A DNA stretch of 64,000 bases from Streptomyces lincolnensis (GCF_021173675.1 NZ_JAIHON010000018.1:1-64000); one strand, 5' to 3'. Shown: positions 23,728 to 32,138, counted from the first letter of the stretch. Translations and numbers: made by a program. The notes: a model not told the origin generated them from the letters alone.

Positions 23728-23927
23728 GCGGACGGCCGTACGCCGGGCGGAAGAGGTGAGGTAGGGAAAACCCCCCTTCCGAGAGGCCGACGGACTCCAT
23801 GGTCCGGGAGGCCGTGGCCCAGGAGGGTGGAGGTACGACGGCACAGCCGCGGGGCGAGGACCGGGACCGGGGCTCGCGACGAGGACATGCCGACACCGCC
23901 GCAGGGACGAGGAGAAGGACGACGCCG

Positions 23928-25289
23928 ATGGCCACGGACTACGGACAGGGCTACGGGTACGACAGCGAACTCGGGCTGTCCCCGAGTGCGCGGCGGCACC
24001 GGCTGCCCGCCGGGCTGCGGGCGCCGTTCGAGGCGCGCAGCTGGCGCGAGCTGGGGTATGTGCTGCTGGGGCTGCCGATCGGCGTTCTGCTGTTCACGTA
24101 CGCCGTCACGACGGTCTCGCTGGGCGCGGGCCTGCTCGTGACGTTCCTCGGGATCCCCGTGCTGGCGGCGGGGCTGGCCGGCCTCAGGGGCTTCGGTGCG
24201 ATGGAGCGGGCCCGGGCGCGGGGGCTGCTGCGCCTCGACGTGGGCGACCCGGAGCCGCTGCGGCCCAAGAAGCGGGGCGCGCCGGCCTGGATGGGGGCCG
24301 TCCTCAAGAGCGGCACGTCCTGGCGGACGCTGCTGTACGCGCTGCTGTACCTGCCGTGGTCGATGTTCTCCTTCGTGGTCGCCCTGAGTTTCTGGACGTA
24401 CGGCTGGGCGCTGCTGACGTATCCGCTGTGGTTCTGGGTCTTCCCGATGTACGCCGGGCAGGACGGGCTTCAGATCTACGGTGATCAGGGGCACCACGTC
24501 TACCTGGACAACCCGTTCGAGATCACCGTGACGGCGTTGGTGGGGCTGTTGTTCACGCTGGCCACGCCGTGGATCGTGCGGGCGCTGACGATGGTGGACC
24601 GGTTGATGGTGCACGGGCTGCTCGGGCCCACGCGGCTGTCGGCGCGGGTGGTGGAGCTGGAGTCCGACCGGGGGGTCGTGGTCGACACCGCGGCGGCCGA
24701 TCTGCGGCGGATCGAGCGGGATCTGCACGACGGGGCGCAGGCGCGGCTGGTGGCGCTGGCGATGGATCTGGGGCTGGCGAAGGAGAAGCTGGCGGAGGAT
24801 CCGCGGGCGGCGGCGCGGATGGTGGACGACGCGCACGGCGAGGTGAAGACGGCGCTTCAGGAGTTGCGGGATCTGGCGCGTGGGATTCATCCGGCGGTGC
24901 TGACGGATCGGGGGCTGGATGCGGCGTTGTCCGCGGTGGCCTCTCGGTGCGCGGTGCCGGTGCAGGTGGAGGTGGATCTGCCGGCTCGGCCGGCGCCGGC
25001 GATCGAGGGGATCGCGTACTTCACGGTGTCCGAGCTGCTGCAGAACGTCAGCAAGCATGCTCGGGCTTCGTGGGCGGGGGTGGATGTGTGGCGGGTGGAG
25101 GATCGGCTGATGCTTCAGGTGGTGGATGACGGGGTGGGGGGTGCGGATACCTCCGGGGGGTCGGGGTTGGCGGGGCTTGCCGAGCGGTTGGATGCGGTGG
25201 ACGGGATTCTGGTGGTGGATTCTCCTGTGGGTGGGCCTACTCGGGTGACGGCGGAGTTGCCTTGGCGGGGGGAGCGGGGGGTGCTCTGA
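23928..25289 (+). CDS. DesK/NarL-type sensor histidine kinase 2
   Basis: A 453-residue paralogue of the preceding kinase. H267 lies in RRIERDLHDGAQARLVALAMDLGLAKEKL, nearly identical to kinase 1, and the ATPase domain ends VTAELPWRGE. The sensor region is longer, with a membrane segment pair at about 42-80, another at 132-172, and an extra loop (YAGQDGLQIYGDQGHHVYLDNPFE) before a fourth segment. The start is ATG 23928 with AGAAGGA 8 bp upstream; an ATG at 23799 is possible but gives an Arg/Gly-rich leader. The different extra-membrane loop suggests a different signal feeding the same regulator. Confidence 0.92.
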   Translation: MATDYGQGYGYDSELGLSPSARRHRLPAGLRAPFEARSWRELGYVLLGLPIGVLLFTYAVTTVSLGAGLLVTFLGIPVLAAGLAGLRGFGAMERARARGLLRLDVGDPEPLRPKKRGAPAWMGAVLKSGTSWRTLLYALLYLPWSMFSFVVALSFWTYGWALLTYPLWFWVFPMYAGQDGLQIYGDQGHHVYLDNPFEITVTALVGLLFTLATPWIVRALTMVDRLMVHGLLGPTRLSARVVELESDRGVVVDTAAADLRRIERDLHDGAQARLVALAMDLGLAKEKLAEDPRAAARMVDDAHGEVKTALQELRDLARGIHPAVLTDRGLDAALSAVASRCAVPVQVEVDLPARPAPAIEGIAYFTVSELLQNVSKHARASWAGVDVWRVEDRLMLQVVDDGVGGADTSGGSGLAGLAERLDAVDGILVVDSPVGGPTRVTAELPWRGERGVL

Positions 25290-25315
25290 GTCGTCGGTTC
25301 GGGGTGGGTGGGGGT

Positions 25316-25446
25316 GCGCGTCCGGGGGTTTCGCCCCCGCCGCCCCTACCCGTCCCATCCCTGGGGCTGCCGCCCCCAGGGGGCTGCGCCCCCTGGACCC
25401 CCTATCGGCCCTTAAGGGGCCTCGTCCTCAAACGCCGGACGGGCTG
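25316..25446. repeat. Dispersed Streptomyces intergenic repeat with hairpins
   Basis: This 358-bp gap between kinase 2 and the response regulator holds CGGGGG-TTTCG-CCCCCG (25323-25339), CAGGGGGCTGCGCCCCCTG (25376-25394) and then CGTCCTCAAACGCCGGACGGGCTG. From memory this is a repeat family scattered between Streptomyces genes. The hairpins could terminate the kinase transcript. The rest of the gap holds only the promoter region of the regulator. Confidence 0.65.
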
Positions 25447-25647
25447 ACAGTGCCCGGGCCGGCGTTCTCCCGTCTTCTCTCCCCCAACCCCCGACAACCA
25501 GCCTCGCGCAAGGTTGGATTCGGTCTCCTCGTGGTCCCGTTGGCGGTGATTCGGTCCGGGTGGGCACGGGCGGGGTTGAATGCTGGAATGCTGGGCCTTG
25601 TCGTAGGGGTGGACGGGCGTGGGGGGCCGAAGATCGTGGAGGACAGG

Positions 25648-26307
25648 GTGCGGGTGGTCATCGCCGAGGATTCAGTGCTGCTGAGGGAGGGCCTGACCCG
25701 GTTGCTGACCGACCGTGGGCACGACGTCGTCGCCGGGGTCGGGGACGGGGAGGCTCTGGTCAAGACGATCACCGAGCTGGACGCGCAGGGTGAGCTGCCC
25801 GATGTGGTGGTGGCGGACGTGCGGATGCCGCCGACGCACACGGACGAAGGCGTCCGGGCGGCCGTGCAGCTGCGGAAGTCACATCCCGGACTCGGGGTAC
25901 TCGTTCTGTCGCAGTACGTGGAGGAGCGGTACGCCACCGAACTGCTGGCCGGTTCCAGTCGCGGCGTCGGCTATCTGCTGAAGGACCGCGTGGCGGAGGT
26001 GCGAGAGTTCGTGGACGCGGTGGTACGGGTGGCCGAGGGCGGTACGGCCCTGGACCCGGAGGTCGTCGCGCAGCTGCTCGGGCGCTCCCGCAAGCAGGAC
26101 GTGCTCGCGGGGCTCACCCCGCGGGAGCGGGAGGTGCTGGGGCTGATGGCCGAGGGCCGGACCAATTCGGCGATCGCCCGGCAGCTGGTGGTGAGCGACG
26201 GGGCCGTGGAGAAGCACGTCAGCAACATCTTCCTCAAGCTCGGGCTCTCCCCGAGCGACGGCGACCACCGCCGCGTCCTGGCGGTCCTCACCTACCTGAA
26301 CTCCTGA
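25648..26307 (+). CDS. NarL/FixJ-type response regulator
   Basis: A 219-residue regulator. The receiver domain has phosphoacceptor D57 (VVVADVRMPP), the acidic pair E7-D8 and K102 (LLKDRV). The C-terminal LuxR-type helix-turn-helix is LTPREREVLGLMAEGRTNSAIARQLVVSDGAVEKHVSNIFLKLGL (about residues 153-197). The start is GTG 25648 with GGAGG 5 bp upstream; the longer frame upstream is unlikely. It is the only regulator near the two sensor kinases and lies between them and korAB. Its targets may include the divergent nuo operon or korAB; that is inference. Confidence 0.93.
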   Translation: MRVVIAEDSVLLREGLTRLLTDRGHDVVAGVGDGEALVKTITELDAQGELPDVVVADVRMPPTHTDEGVRAAVQLRKSHPGLGVLVLSQYVEERYATELLAGSSRGVGYLLKDRVAEVREFVDAVVRVAEGGTALDPEVVAQLLGRSRKQDVLAGLTPREREVLGLMAEGRTNSAIARQLVVSDGAVEKHVSNIFLKLGLSPSDGDHRRVLAVLTYLNS

Positions 26308-26385
26308 CCCACCTGAACTCCTGATCCATCTGACCCACCTCAACTCCAGATCTACCTGACCCACCCGAACCACCGACCTACCTCA
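26294..26385 (+). repeat. Degenerate tandem repeats over the response-regulator stop
   Basis: ACCTGAACTCCTGA (26294-26307, containing the stop) is repeated exactly at 26311-26324, period 17. Further decayed copies (ACCTCAACTCC, ACCTGACCC, ACCTCAACC) follow to about 26385. This fills a third of the 347-bp gap before korA. Confidence 0.85.
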
Positions 26386-26395
26386 ACCACTGGAC

Positions 26396-26414
26396 ATCTG
26401 ACGCCACGTCAGAT
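26396..26414. promoter_or_regulatory. Perfect 19-bp palindrome upstream of korAB
   Basis: ATCTGACG-CCA-CGTCAGAT, with 8-bp perfect arms, lies 240 bp before korA. Size and symmetry suit a dimeric regulator of the TetR or GntR kind. No cognate regulator gene of those families is adjacent. No consensus promoter is obvious between it and the gene. Confidence 0.55.
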
Positions 26415-26654
26415 ACGTCGACACCGTGCCGGAGAACCGTGCCGGACAAGAACCGCGCAGCGACAACCCGCGTCTTCCAGAGCAGCGCCGGGGGGCGAGT
26501 AAATCGTGACAAGTCAGGGCGCCGTACCGTCTCAAAAGCGTGTCCATCATGCGAATGACCCGGGGAAGGCGACCCTCACGGTCGTAGGGTTGATCCTGGG
26601 AGGGCCCATGGGACGGCCGCTCCCGGACAGCCGCCTCTAGGGAGGTCCAGTTCA

Positions 26655-28583
26655 GTGACCAGCCAGGTCAGTAGCCCAGCGGAGCAGGCCGACGGAACCG
26701 TCGTGGGAGAGCAGCGCAAAGCGGCAGGGGCGAAGGACGTCCGCCGCCTGGACCGGGTGATCATCCGTTTCGCGGGGGACTCGGGTGACGGCATGCAGCT
26801 CACCGGTGACCGTTTCACCTCGGAGACGGCGTCCTTCGGCAACGACCTGTCGACGTTGCCGAACTTCCCGGCCGAGATCCGGGCCCCCGCCGGCACCCTG
26901 CCGGGTGTCTCGTCCTTCCAGCTGCACTTCGCCGACCACGACATCCTCACGCCCGGTGACGCCCCGAACGTCCTGGTGGCGATGAACCCGGCCGCCCTGA
27001 AGGCCAACGTGGGCGATCTGCCGCGCGGGGCGGAGATCATCGTCAACACGGACGAGTTCACCAAACGGGCGATGCAGAAAGTGGGGTACGCGGCCTCGCC
27101 GCTGGAGGATGGCTCGCTCGACGGTTACAGCCTCCATCCGGTGCCGCTGACCACTCTGACCGTCGAGGCCCTGAAGGATTTCGACCTCAGTCGCAAAGAG
27201 GCCGAGCGCAGCAAGAACATGTTCGCGCTCGGCCTCTTGTCGTGGATGTACCACCGGCCCACCGAGGGCACCGAGAAGTTCCTGAAGACCAAGTTCGCCA
27301 AGAAGCCCGACATCGCGGCCGCGAACATCGCCGCCTTCCGCGCGGGCTGGAACTTCGGCGAGACGACGGAGGACTTCGCGGTCTCCTACGAGGTCGCACC
27401 GGCCGCGACGGCGTTCCCGATCGGCACCTACAGAAACATCTCCGGCAACCTCGCGCTGTCCTACGGACTGGTCGCCGCGTCCCGCCAGGCGGACCTCCCG
27501 CTGTTCCTCGGGTCGTACCCGATCACCCCGGCCAGCGACATCCTGCACGAGCTGTCCAAGCACAAGAACTTCGGCGTACGGACCTTCCAGGCCGAGGACG
27601 AGATCGCCGGCATCGGCGCGGCGCTGGGCGCGGCCTTCGGCGGCTCGCTGGCGGTGACCACCACCTCCGGTCCGGGCGTGGCGCTGAAGTCCGAGACCAT
27701 CGGTCTCGCCGTCTCGCTCGAACTGCCGCTCCTCGTCATCGACATCCAGCGCGGTGGGCCGTCCACCGGTCTGCCCACCAAGACCGAGCAGGCGGACCTG
27801 CTCCAGGCGATGTACGGCCGCAACGGCGAGGCCCCGGTCCCCGTCGTCGCGCCCCGCACCCCGGCCGACTGCTTCGACGCCGCCCTGGAGGCGGCCCGGA
27901 TCGCGCTGACGTACCGCACGCCGGTGATGCTGCTGAGCGACGGCTACCTGGCCAACGGTTCGGAGCCCTGGCGGATCCCGGAGGTCGACGAACTCCCGGA
28001 CCTGCGTGTGCAGTTCACCCAGGGGCCCAACCACACCCTGGAGGACGGCACCGAGGTCTTCTGGCCGTACAAGCGGGACCCGCAGACGCTCGCCCGGCCG
28101 TGGGCGATCCCCGGCACGCCAGGTCTCGAACACCGCATCGGCGGCATCGAGAAGCAGGACGGCTCCGGCAACATCTCCTACGACCCCGCCAACCACGACT
28201 TCATGGTCCGCACCCGCCAGGCCAAGATCGACGGCATCGACGTGCCCGAGCTGGAGGTCGACGACCCGCACGGGGCGCGGACGCTGGTGCTGGGCTGGGG
28301 ATCGACGTACGGGCCGATCACCGCGGCCGTCCGGCGGCTGCGCACGGCCGGTGAGTCGATCGCGCAGGCCCATCTGCGCCACCTCAACCCCTTCCCGGCC
28401 AACCTCGGCACCGTCCTCGCGCGCTACGACAAGGTCGTGATCCCCGAGATGAACCTCGGGCAGCTCGCCACGCTGATCCGGGCGAAATACCTGGTCGACG
28501 CCCACTCGTACAACCAGGTCAACGGAATGCCGTTCAAGGCCGAACAGCTCGCCACGGCTCTCAAGGAGGCCATCGATGGCTGA
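26655..28583 (+). CDS. korA: 2-oxoacid:ferredoxin oxidoreductase, fused gamma-alpha subunit
   Basis: A 642-residue subunit. The N-terminal gamma domain starts RVIIRFAGDSGDGMQLTGDRF (about residues 34-54); the alpha (pyrimidine-binding) domain begins near 265 with SYPITPASDILHELSKH and continues AEDEIAGIGAALGAAFGGSLAVTTTSGPG. With KorB it should oxidise a 2-oxoacid (2-oxoglutarate in the mycobacterial homologue) with CoA and reduce ferredoxin. The start is GTG with AGGGAGGT 9 bp upstream. It overlaps korB by 8 bp. A perfect palindrome lies upstream. Confidence 0.95.
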   Translation: MTSQVSSPAEQADGTVVGEQRKAAGAKDVRRLDRVIIRFAGDSGDGMQLTGDRFTSETASFGNDLSTLPNFPAEIRAPAGTLPGVSSFQLHFADHDILTPGDAPNVLVAMNPAALKANVGDLPRGAEIIVNTDEFTKRAMQKVGYAASPLEDGSLDGYSLHPVPLTTLTVEALKDFDLSRKEAERSKNMFALGLLSWMYHRPTEGTEKFLKTKFAKKPDIAAANIAAFRAGWNFGETTEDFAVSYEVAPAATAFPIGTYRNISGNLALSYGLVAASRQADLPLFLGSYPITPASDILHELSKHKNFGVRTFQAEDEIAGIGAALGAAFGGSLAVTTTSGPGVALKSETIGLAVSLELPLLVIDIQRGGPSTGLPTKTEQADLLQAMYGRNGEAPVPVVAPRTPADCFDAALEAARIALTYRTPVMLLSDGYLANGSEPWRIPEVDELPDLRVQFTQGPNHTLEDGTEVFWPYKRDPQTLARPWAIPGTPGLEHRIGGIEKQDGSGNISYDPANHDFMVRTRQAKIDGIDVPELEVDDPHGARTLVLGWGSTYGPITAAVRRLRTAGESIAQAHLRHLNPFPANLGTVLARYDKVVIPEMNLGQLATLIRAKYLVDAHSYNQVNGMPFKAEQLATALKEAIDG

Positions 28584-29691
28584 GACGTCCACGGAAGGCA
28601 CGGGCACGATCGAGGCGCTCTCGCTCGTTCCCAAGGCCGAGGCCCGCCAGTCGATGAAGGACTTCAAGAGCGATCAAGAGGTCCGCTGGTGCCCCGGCTG
28701 CGGTGACTACGCCATCCTCGCCGCGGTCCAGGGCTTCATGCCGGAGCTGGGCCTGGCCAAGGAGAACATCGTCTTCGTCTCGGGCATCGGCTGCTCGTCC
28801 CGCTTCCCGTACTACATGAACACCTACGGCATGCACTCCATCCACGGCCGGGCGCCGGCGATCGCCACCGGCCTGGCCGCCAGCAGGCGCGATCTGTCGG
28901 TGTGGGTGGTCACGGGTGACGGCGACGCGCTGTCGATCGGCGGCAACCACCTCATCCACGCCCTGCGCCGGAACGTGAACCTCAAGATCCTGCTCTTCAA
29001 CAACCGGATCTACGGCCTCACCAAGGGCCAGTACTCGCCCACCTCCGAGGTCGGCAAGATCACCAAGTCGACCCCGATGGGCTCGCTGGACGCGCCCTTC
29101 AACCCGGTCTCGCTCGCCCTCGGCGCGGAGGCGTCCTTCGTGGCGCGGACGGTGGACTCCGACCGCAAGCACCTCACCGACGTGCTGCGCCAGGCGGCCG
29201 CCCATCCGGGGACCGCGCTGATCGAGATCTACCAGAACTGCAACATCTTCAACGACGGCGCCTTCGAGGCCCTCAAGGACCGACAGCAGGCCGAGGAGGC
29301 GGTGATCCGCCTGGAGCACGGGCAGCCGATCCGCTTCGGCGGTGGGGGCACCGCCCGCTCGAGCGAAGCCGAGAGTGGGGGACTGTCCAAGGGGGTCGTC
29401 CGGGACCCGGTGACGGGCGATCTCAAGGTGGTGGCGGTGACGCCGGACAACGAGGCCCAGGTACTGGTCCACGACGCCCACGCCGCGTCCCCGACCACCG
29501 CCTTCGCCCTCTCCCGCCTCGCCGACCCCGACACCCTCCACCACACCCCGATCGGCGTCCTGCGCTCCGTGGACCGGCCGGTGTACGACACCCAGATGTC
29601 GGACCAGCTGGACGCGGCGATCGAGCAGAACGGCAAGGGGGATCTGGGGGCACTGCTGGCGGGCGGGGACACCTGGACGGTGGTGGGCTGA
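28576..29691 (+). CDS. korB: 2-oxoacid:ferredoxin oxidoreductase beta subunit
   Basis: A 371-residue TPP-binding subunit. Cluster ligands are visible at C39 and C42 (WCPGCGDY), C73 (GIGCSSR) and in QNCNIFNDGAFE; the TPP motif is VVTGDGDALSIGGNH through NNRIYGLTKGQ. A segment of about 18 residues (GGGGTARSSEAESGGLSK) before RDPVTGDLKVV coincides with a dispersed repeat inserted in frame. The start ATG lies within the korA end. No pyruvate:ferredoxin delta subunit is nearby; free ferredoxin would be the acceptor. Confidence 0.95.
   Translation: MAETSTEGTGTIEALSLVPKAEARQSMKDFKSDQEVRWCPGCGDYAILAAVQGFMPELGLAKENIVFVSGIGCSSRFPYYMNTYGMHSIHGRAPAIATGLAASRRDLSVWVVTGDGDALSIGGNHLIHALRRNVNLKILLFNNRIYGLTKGQYSPTSEVGKITKSTPMGSLDAPFNPVSLALGAEASFVARTVDSDRKHLTDVLRQAAAHPGTALIEIYQNCNIFNDGAFEALKDRQQAEEAVIRLEHGQPIRFGGGGTARSSEAESGGLSKGVVRDPVTGDLKVVAVTPDNEAQVLVHDAHAASPTTAFALSRLADPDTLHHTPIGVLRSVDRPVYDTQMSDQLDAAIEQNGKGDLGALLAGGDTWTVVG
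29340..29385 (+). repeat. Dispersed Streptomyces repeat inside korB
   Basis: GTGGGGGCACCGCCCGCTCG followed by AGCGAAGCCGAGAGTGGGGG matches, from memory, a repeat usually found between Streptomyces genes (reverse complement beginning CCCCCACTCTCGGCTTCGCT). Here it is translated as an in-frame glycine/serine segment. Confidence 0.6.
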
Positions 29692-29698
29692 CGTCCGC

Positions 29699-29729
29699 AG
29701 GGCCCGGATGCACATCGCACCCGGGCCCT
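29699..29729. terminator. Terminator after korB
   Basis: A 9-bp perfect stem AGGGCCCGG (29699-29707) and CCGGGCCCT (29721-29729), 8 bp after the korB stop. It separates korB from the convergent small gene. Confidence 0.8.
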
Positions 29730-29730
29730 T

Positions 29731-29763
29731 GGTCTCACGCGTCTCTCACACGTCTCTCACGCG
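29731..29763 (-). repeat. 11-bp tandem repeats over the stop of the next gene
   Basis: Three units of TCTCTCACGCG (29731-29741 shortened, 29742-29752 with one change, 29753-29763) span the reverse-strand stop codon at 29757-29759. Confidence 0.85.
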
Positions 29764-30014
29764 TCGGGGATGTCCTTCTTGGCTCGGATGAGGGTCTCGC
29801 GGGTGATCACGACGATGCGCTCGTAGTCGGCTCTTGCGGCGTCCGGAGGAAGGTGGGGGTCGAGAGCGGCGGTGGCTTCGGTTCCGATGATGGCGTAGTT
29901 ACCGTCAGACAGCTCAAAGAGGTCCGGGCAGGTCTCGCCGGTATGGCTTCCGCGTTGCTGCGGGGAGGCGCCGATGCGGCGGGAGATGCGGACGGACGAG
30001 AGCTCATGGCGCAA
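29757..30014 (-). CDS. Small conserved hypothetical protein
   Basis: An 85-residue protein beginning LRHELSSVRISRRIGAS with a TTG start (GGGGG about 10 bp upstream), continuing GETCPDLFELSDGNYAIIGTEAT and ending VVITRETLIRAKKDIPDA. I recall similar small proteins in many Streptomyces genomes, often near helix-turn-helix regulators, with no assigned function. An upstream in-frame ATG (30056) would add 14 residues. It is convergent with korB, and its stop lies in an 11-bp tandem repeat. Confidence 0.75.
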   Translation of the reverse strand: MRHELSSVRISRRIGASPQQRGSHTGETCPDLFELSDGNYAIIGTEATAALDPHLPPDAARADYERIVVITRETLIRAKKDIPDA

Positions 30015-30172
30015 CTGAGCAGCCCCCTTTCGGAGCCCTGCGTGGGCCCCGCACATCGAGAGTGAGGGGCACTCGCACCCCTCACTCCGGGAGTCACCGT
30101 GACCCTGCCAAAGCATGCTCACCGTGCCGCCGCTCACACATTTGCACCCCCGTGCGCCGCACAAGTGCCCGC

Positions 30173-30751
30173 TCAGTCGCCGGGCGGCTCCGGCGCGGGA
30201 CCGACGATCCACCACTCCTCCGGATCGTCGGCGAGTTCGTCGAGCAGGGCGTCGACGGCCTCCCCCACCAGCCGTTCCAGCGAGCCGTCGGCGAGACTGC
30301 GCCGGTGCTCGACCGTGTGCTCCCAGTACTCCGCGAAGATCTCGTTGCGGCACAGGACGCGGAGGTGGCCGAGGAGTTCGCTCCAGTCGATGTTGCCGGT
30401 GCGGTGCGAGAGCACGATCGTGGCGTACTCCCGGTTGGCGAAGAGCATCTGGCGGCGCTTGTGGTCGGAGATGCCGCGCAGGGTGCTCATGGCGGCGGCG
30501 AGCGTGGGGTCGTCGATGGCCCGGTCGAGCTGTTCCGTGAGGAGGCGGTGCATCTGGATCTCGTTGGCCCGGCGGAGTTCCTGTCCGATGCCGTGGAGCT
30601 CCTCGCCCAGCTGAGCGATCCGGCGGACCAGTTCCCGCTGCGCCTCGCGGCGCCGGCGGCGGGCGTCCCGGCCGAGGGGCGACCAGACCAGCCCCAACCC
30701 CGCCACCATTGCAGAACCGATCCGCCTAGCGGCTGGCGTCAGTGTGGTCAT
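30173..30751 (-). CDS. DUF6082-like hypothetical protein
   Basis: A 192-residue protein with one N-terminal hydrophobic stretch (about residues 10-28, IGSAMVAGLGLVWSPLG) followed by an Arg-rich segment and a helical, charged body: ELVRRIAQLGEELHGIGQELRRANEIQMHRLL looks coiled-coil-like. It ends EEWWIVGPAPEPPGD. I relate it to the DUF6082 proteins of Streptomyces from memory; no function is known. The start is the ATG at MTTLTPAARR. A run of intergenic sequence without features (30752-30960) separates it from the divergent reductase gene. Confidence 0.75.
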   Translation of the reverse strand: MTTLTPAARRIGSAMVAGLGLVWSPLGRDARRRRREAQRELVRRIAQLGEELHGIGQELRRANEIQMHRLLTEQLDRAIDDPTLAAAMSTLRGISDHKRRQMLFANREYATIVLSHRTGNIDWSELLGHLRVLCRNEIFAEYWEHTVEHRRSLADGSLERLVGEAVDALLDELADDPEEWWIVGPAPEPPGD

Positions 30752-30972
30752 GTCACGGAAACCCCCGGGTGCAGTGTCCACTCCCCCTCCAGCCTGCCCG
30801 GCAAAGCTCACGGGCGCGGGAGGCGTGGAGGGGGCGCACGGGTGGACATGCCGCCCCCGTGGCGCGACGCCCTGACGGGCGTGTGCCCCCTGGCGCCGTC
30901 CCCGTCCACCCTCCTGCACAGCCCCCGCCCACCCTCCTGCGCAGCCGTTCCCACCCGCACCCTTACCTTGAA

Positions 30973-31002
30973 GTAAGTGCCTTACGTCAAAGTGGGTACT
31001 TT
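30973..31002. promoter_or_regulatory. Two adjacent palindromes before the NmrA/QorB-like gene
   Basis: GTAAG-TGC-CTTAC (30973-30985) and AAAGT-GGGT-ACTTT (30989-31002) lie side by side, 66-95 bp before the start codon. GTAA/AAGTACTT-like palindromes are typical of HxlR-family operators, and this enzyme family is often HxlR-controlled; the nearest HxlR gene is at 34508. Confidence 0.5.
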
Positions 31003-31067
31003 CCAAGAGTTAGCGCACCTCCTAGGGTTAGTGACAGAAACACACCCCCGCAAGGAGATCGCAGACC

Positions 31068-31922
31068 ATGAGCATCGTTGTCACCGGAGCCACCGGACAC
31101 CTCGGCCGTCACGTCGTGGAGCAGTTGCTGGAGAAGGTTCCGGCGGAGCAGATCACCGCGGTCGTGCGGAACGCGGAGAGGGCGGCGGACCTCGCCGACC
31201 GCGGGGTGAAGATCGCGCTGGCCGACTACAGCGCCCCCGCCTCCCTCGACGGGCTGTTCAGCGCCGGGGACAAGGTGCTGCTGATATCCGGCAGCGAGGT
31301 CGGGAACGACCGCGTCGGCCAGCACACGGCCGTGATCGACGCCGCCAAGGCGGCCGGTGTCGCCCTGCTCGCGTACACCAGCGCCCCCGGCACCCTCACC
31401 GCCGCGCTCGCCGACGACCACCGCGGCACCGAGAAGGCGCTGCTGGCCTCCGGCCTGCCCTACACGCTGCTGCGCAACGGCTGGTACAACGAGAACTTCA
31501 CCGAGAACCTCGCCCCCGTCCTGGAGCACGGCGCCGTCGTCCAGGCCGCCGGTGACGGCCGGATCTCCAGCGCCTCGCGCGCCGACTTCGCCGCCGCCGC
31601 CGTCGCCGTACTGACGGGCGAGGGCCACGAGAACCAGACGTACGAGCTGGGCGGCGACGACGCGTGGAGCTTCGCCGAGTACGCGGCGGAGGTCAGCAGG
31701 CAGACCGGCCGGGAGATCCCCTACAACGCCGTCCCCGTCGAGGTCTACACCGGCATCCTGACGGGCGTCGGCCTGCCCGAGCCGCTCGCCGCGATCCTCG
31801 CCGGCGTCGACGCCTCCATCGAGAAGGGCGAGCTGGTCGTCACCTCCGGCGACCTGGCCCGTCTGACCGGCCGCCCGGCCACCCCGATCTCCGAGTCGAT
31901 CGCGGCCGCGCTCAAGGGCTGA
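31068..31922 (+). CDS. NmrA/QorB-like NAD(P)-binding oxidoreductase
   Basis: A 284-residue extended SDR (NmrA/QOR2 type). The nucleotide-binding motif is VVTGATGHLGRHVV (residues 4-17), followed by AVVRNAERAADL. RNGWYNENFTENL is the conserved segment of the QorB-like subfamily, quinone or nitro-reductases. The start ATG follows AAGGAGATCGCAGACC. It stands alone with its own operator-like region. A 19-bp copy of its 3' end, with the stop mutated to CGA, lies 35 bp further on. Confidence 0.92.
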   Translation: MSIVVTGATGHLGRHVVEQLLEKVPAEQITAVVRNAERAADLADRGVKIALADYSAPASLDGLFSAGDKVLLISGSEVGNDRVGQHTAVIDAAKAAGVALLAYTSAPGTLTAALADDHRGTEKALLASGLPYTLLRNGWYNENFTENLAPVLEHGAVVQAAGDGRISSASRADFAAAAVAVLTGEGHENQTYELGGDDAWSFAEYAAEVSRQTGREIPYNAVPVEVYTGILTGVGLPEPLAAILAGVDASIEKGELVVTSGDLARLTGRPATPISESIAAALKG

Positions 31923-31961
31923 CCGGGTTCAAGGCCGATCCCGCGCTCAAGGGCCGACCGG
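31908..31961 (+). repeat. Duplicated 3' end of the NmrA-like gene
   Basis: GCGCTCAAGGGCTGACCGG (31908-31926, with the stop codon) recurs at 31943-31961 as GCGCTCAAGGGCCGACCGG, period 35. A partial third copy, GTTCAAGGCCGATCCC, fills the space between. Confidence 0.85.
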
Positions 31962-32138
31962 TCGGCACGCACACCCCCCGAGCGCCCCAGGGCCACACTC
32001 CCCCCAAGGTCCTGGGGTTCGCACCACCGGCACCCCCGGCTGTCACGACCGTATGGCGATACGGGTATGACAGGCGGGGGCGCTCGGCGTTACCGTCGTG
32101 CGGGCCGGCAGGTGAGCAGGACGTGCGAGGGAGGACCC

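Noticed and set aside
25450..25647. Longer N-terminus for the response regulator
   Set aside because: The added 66 residues are outside the receiver fold, and GTG 25648 has a well-placed GGAGG.
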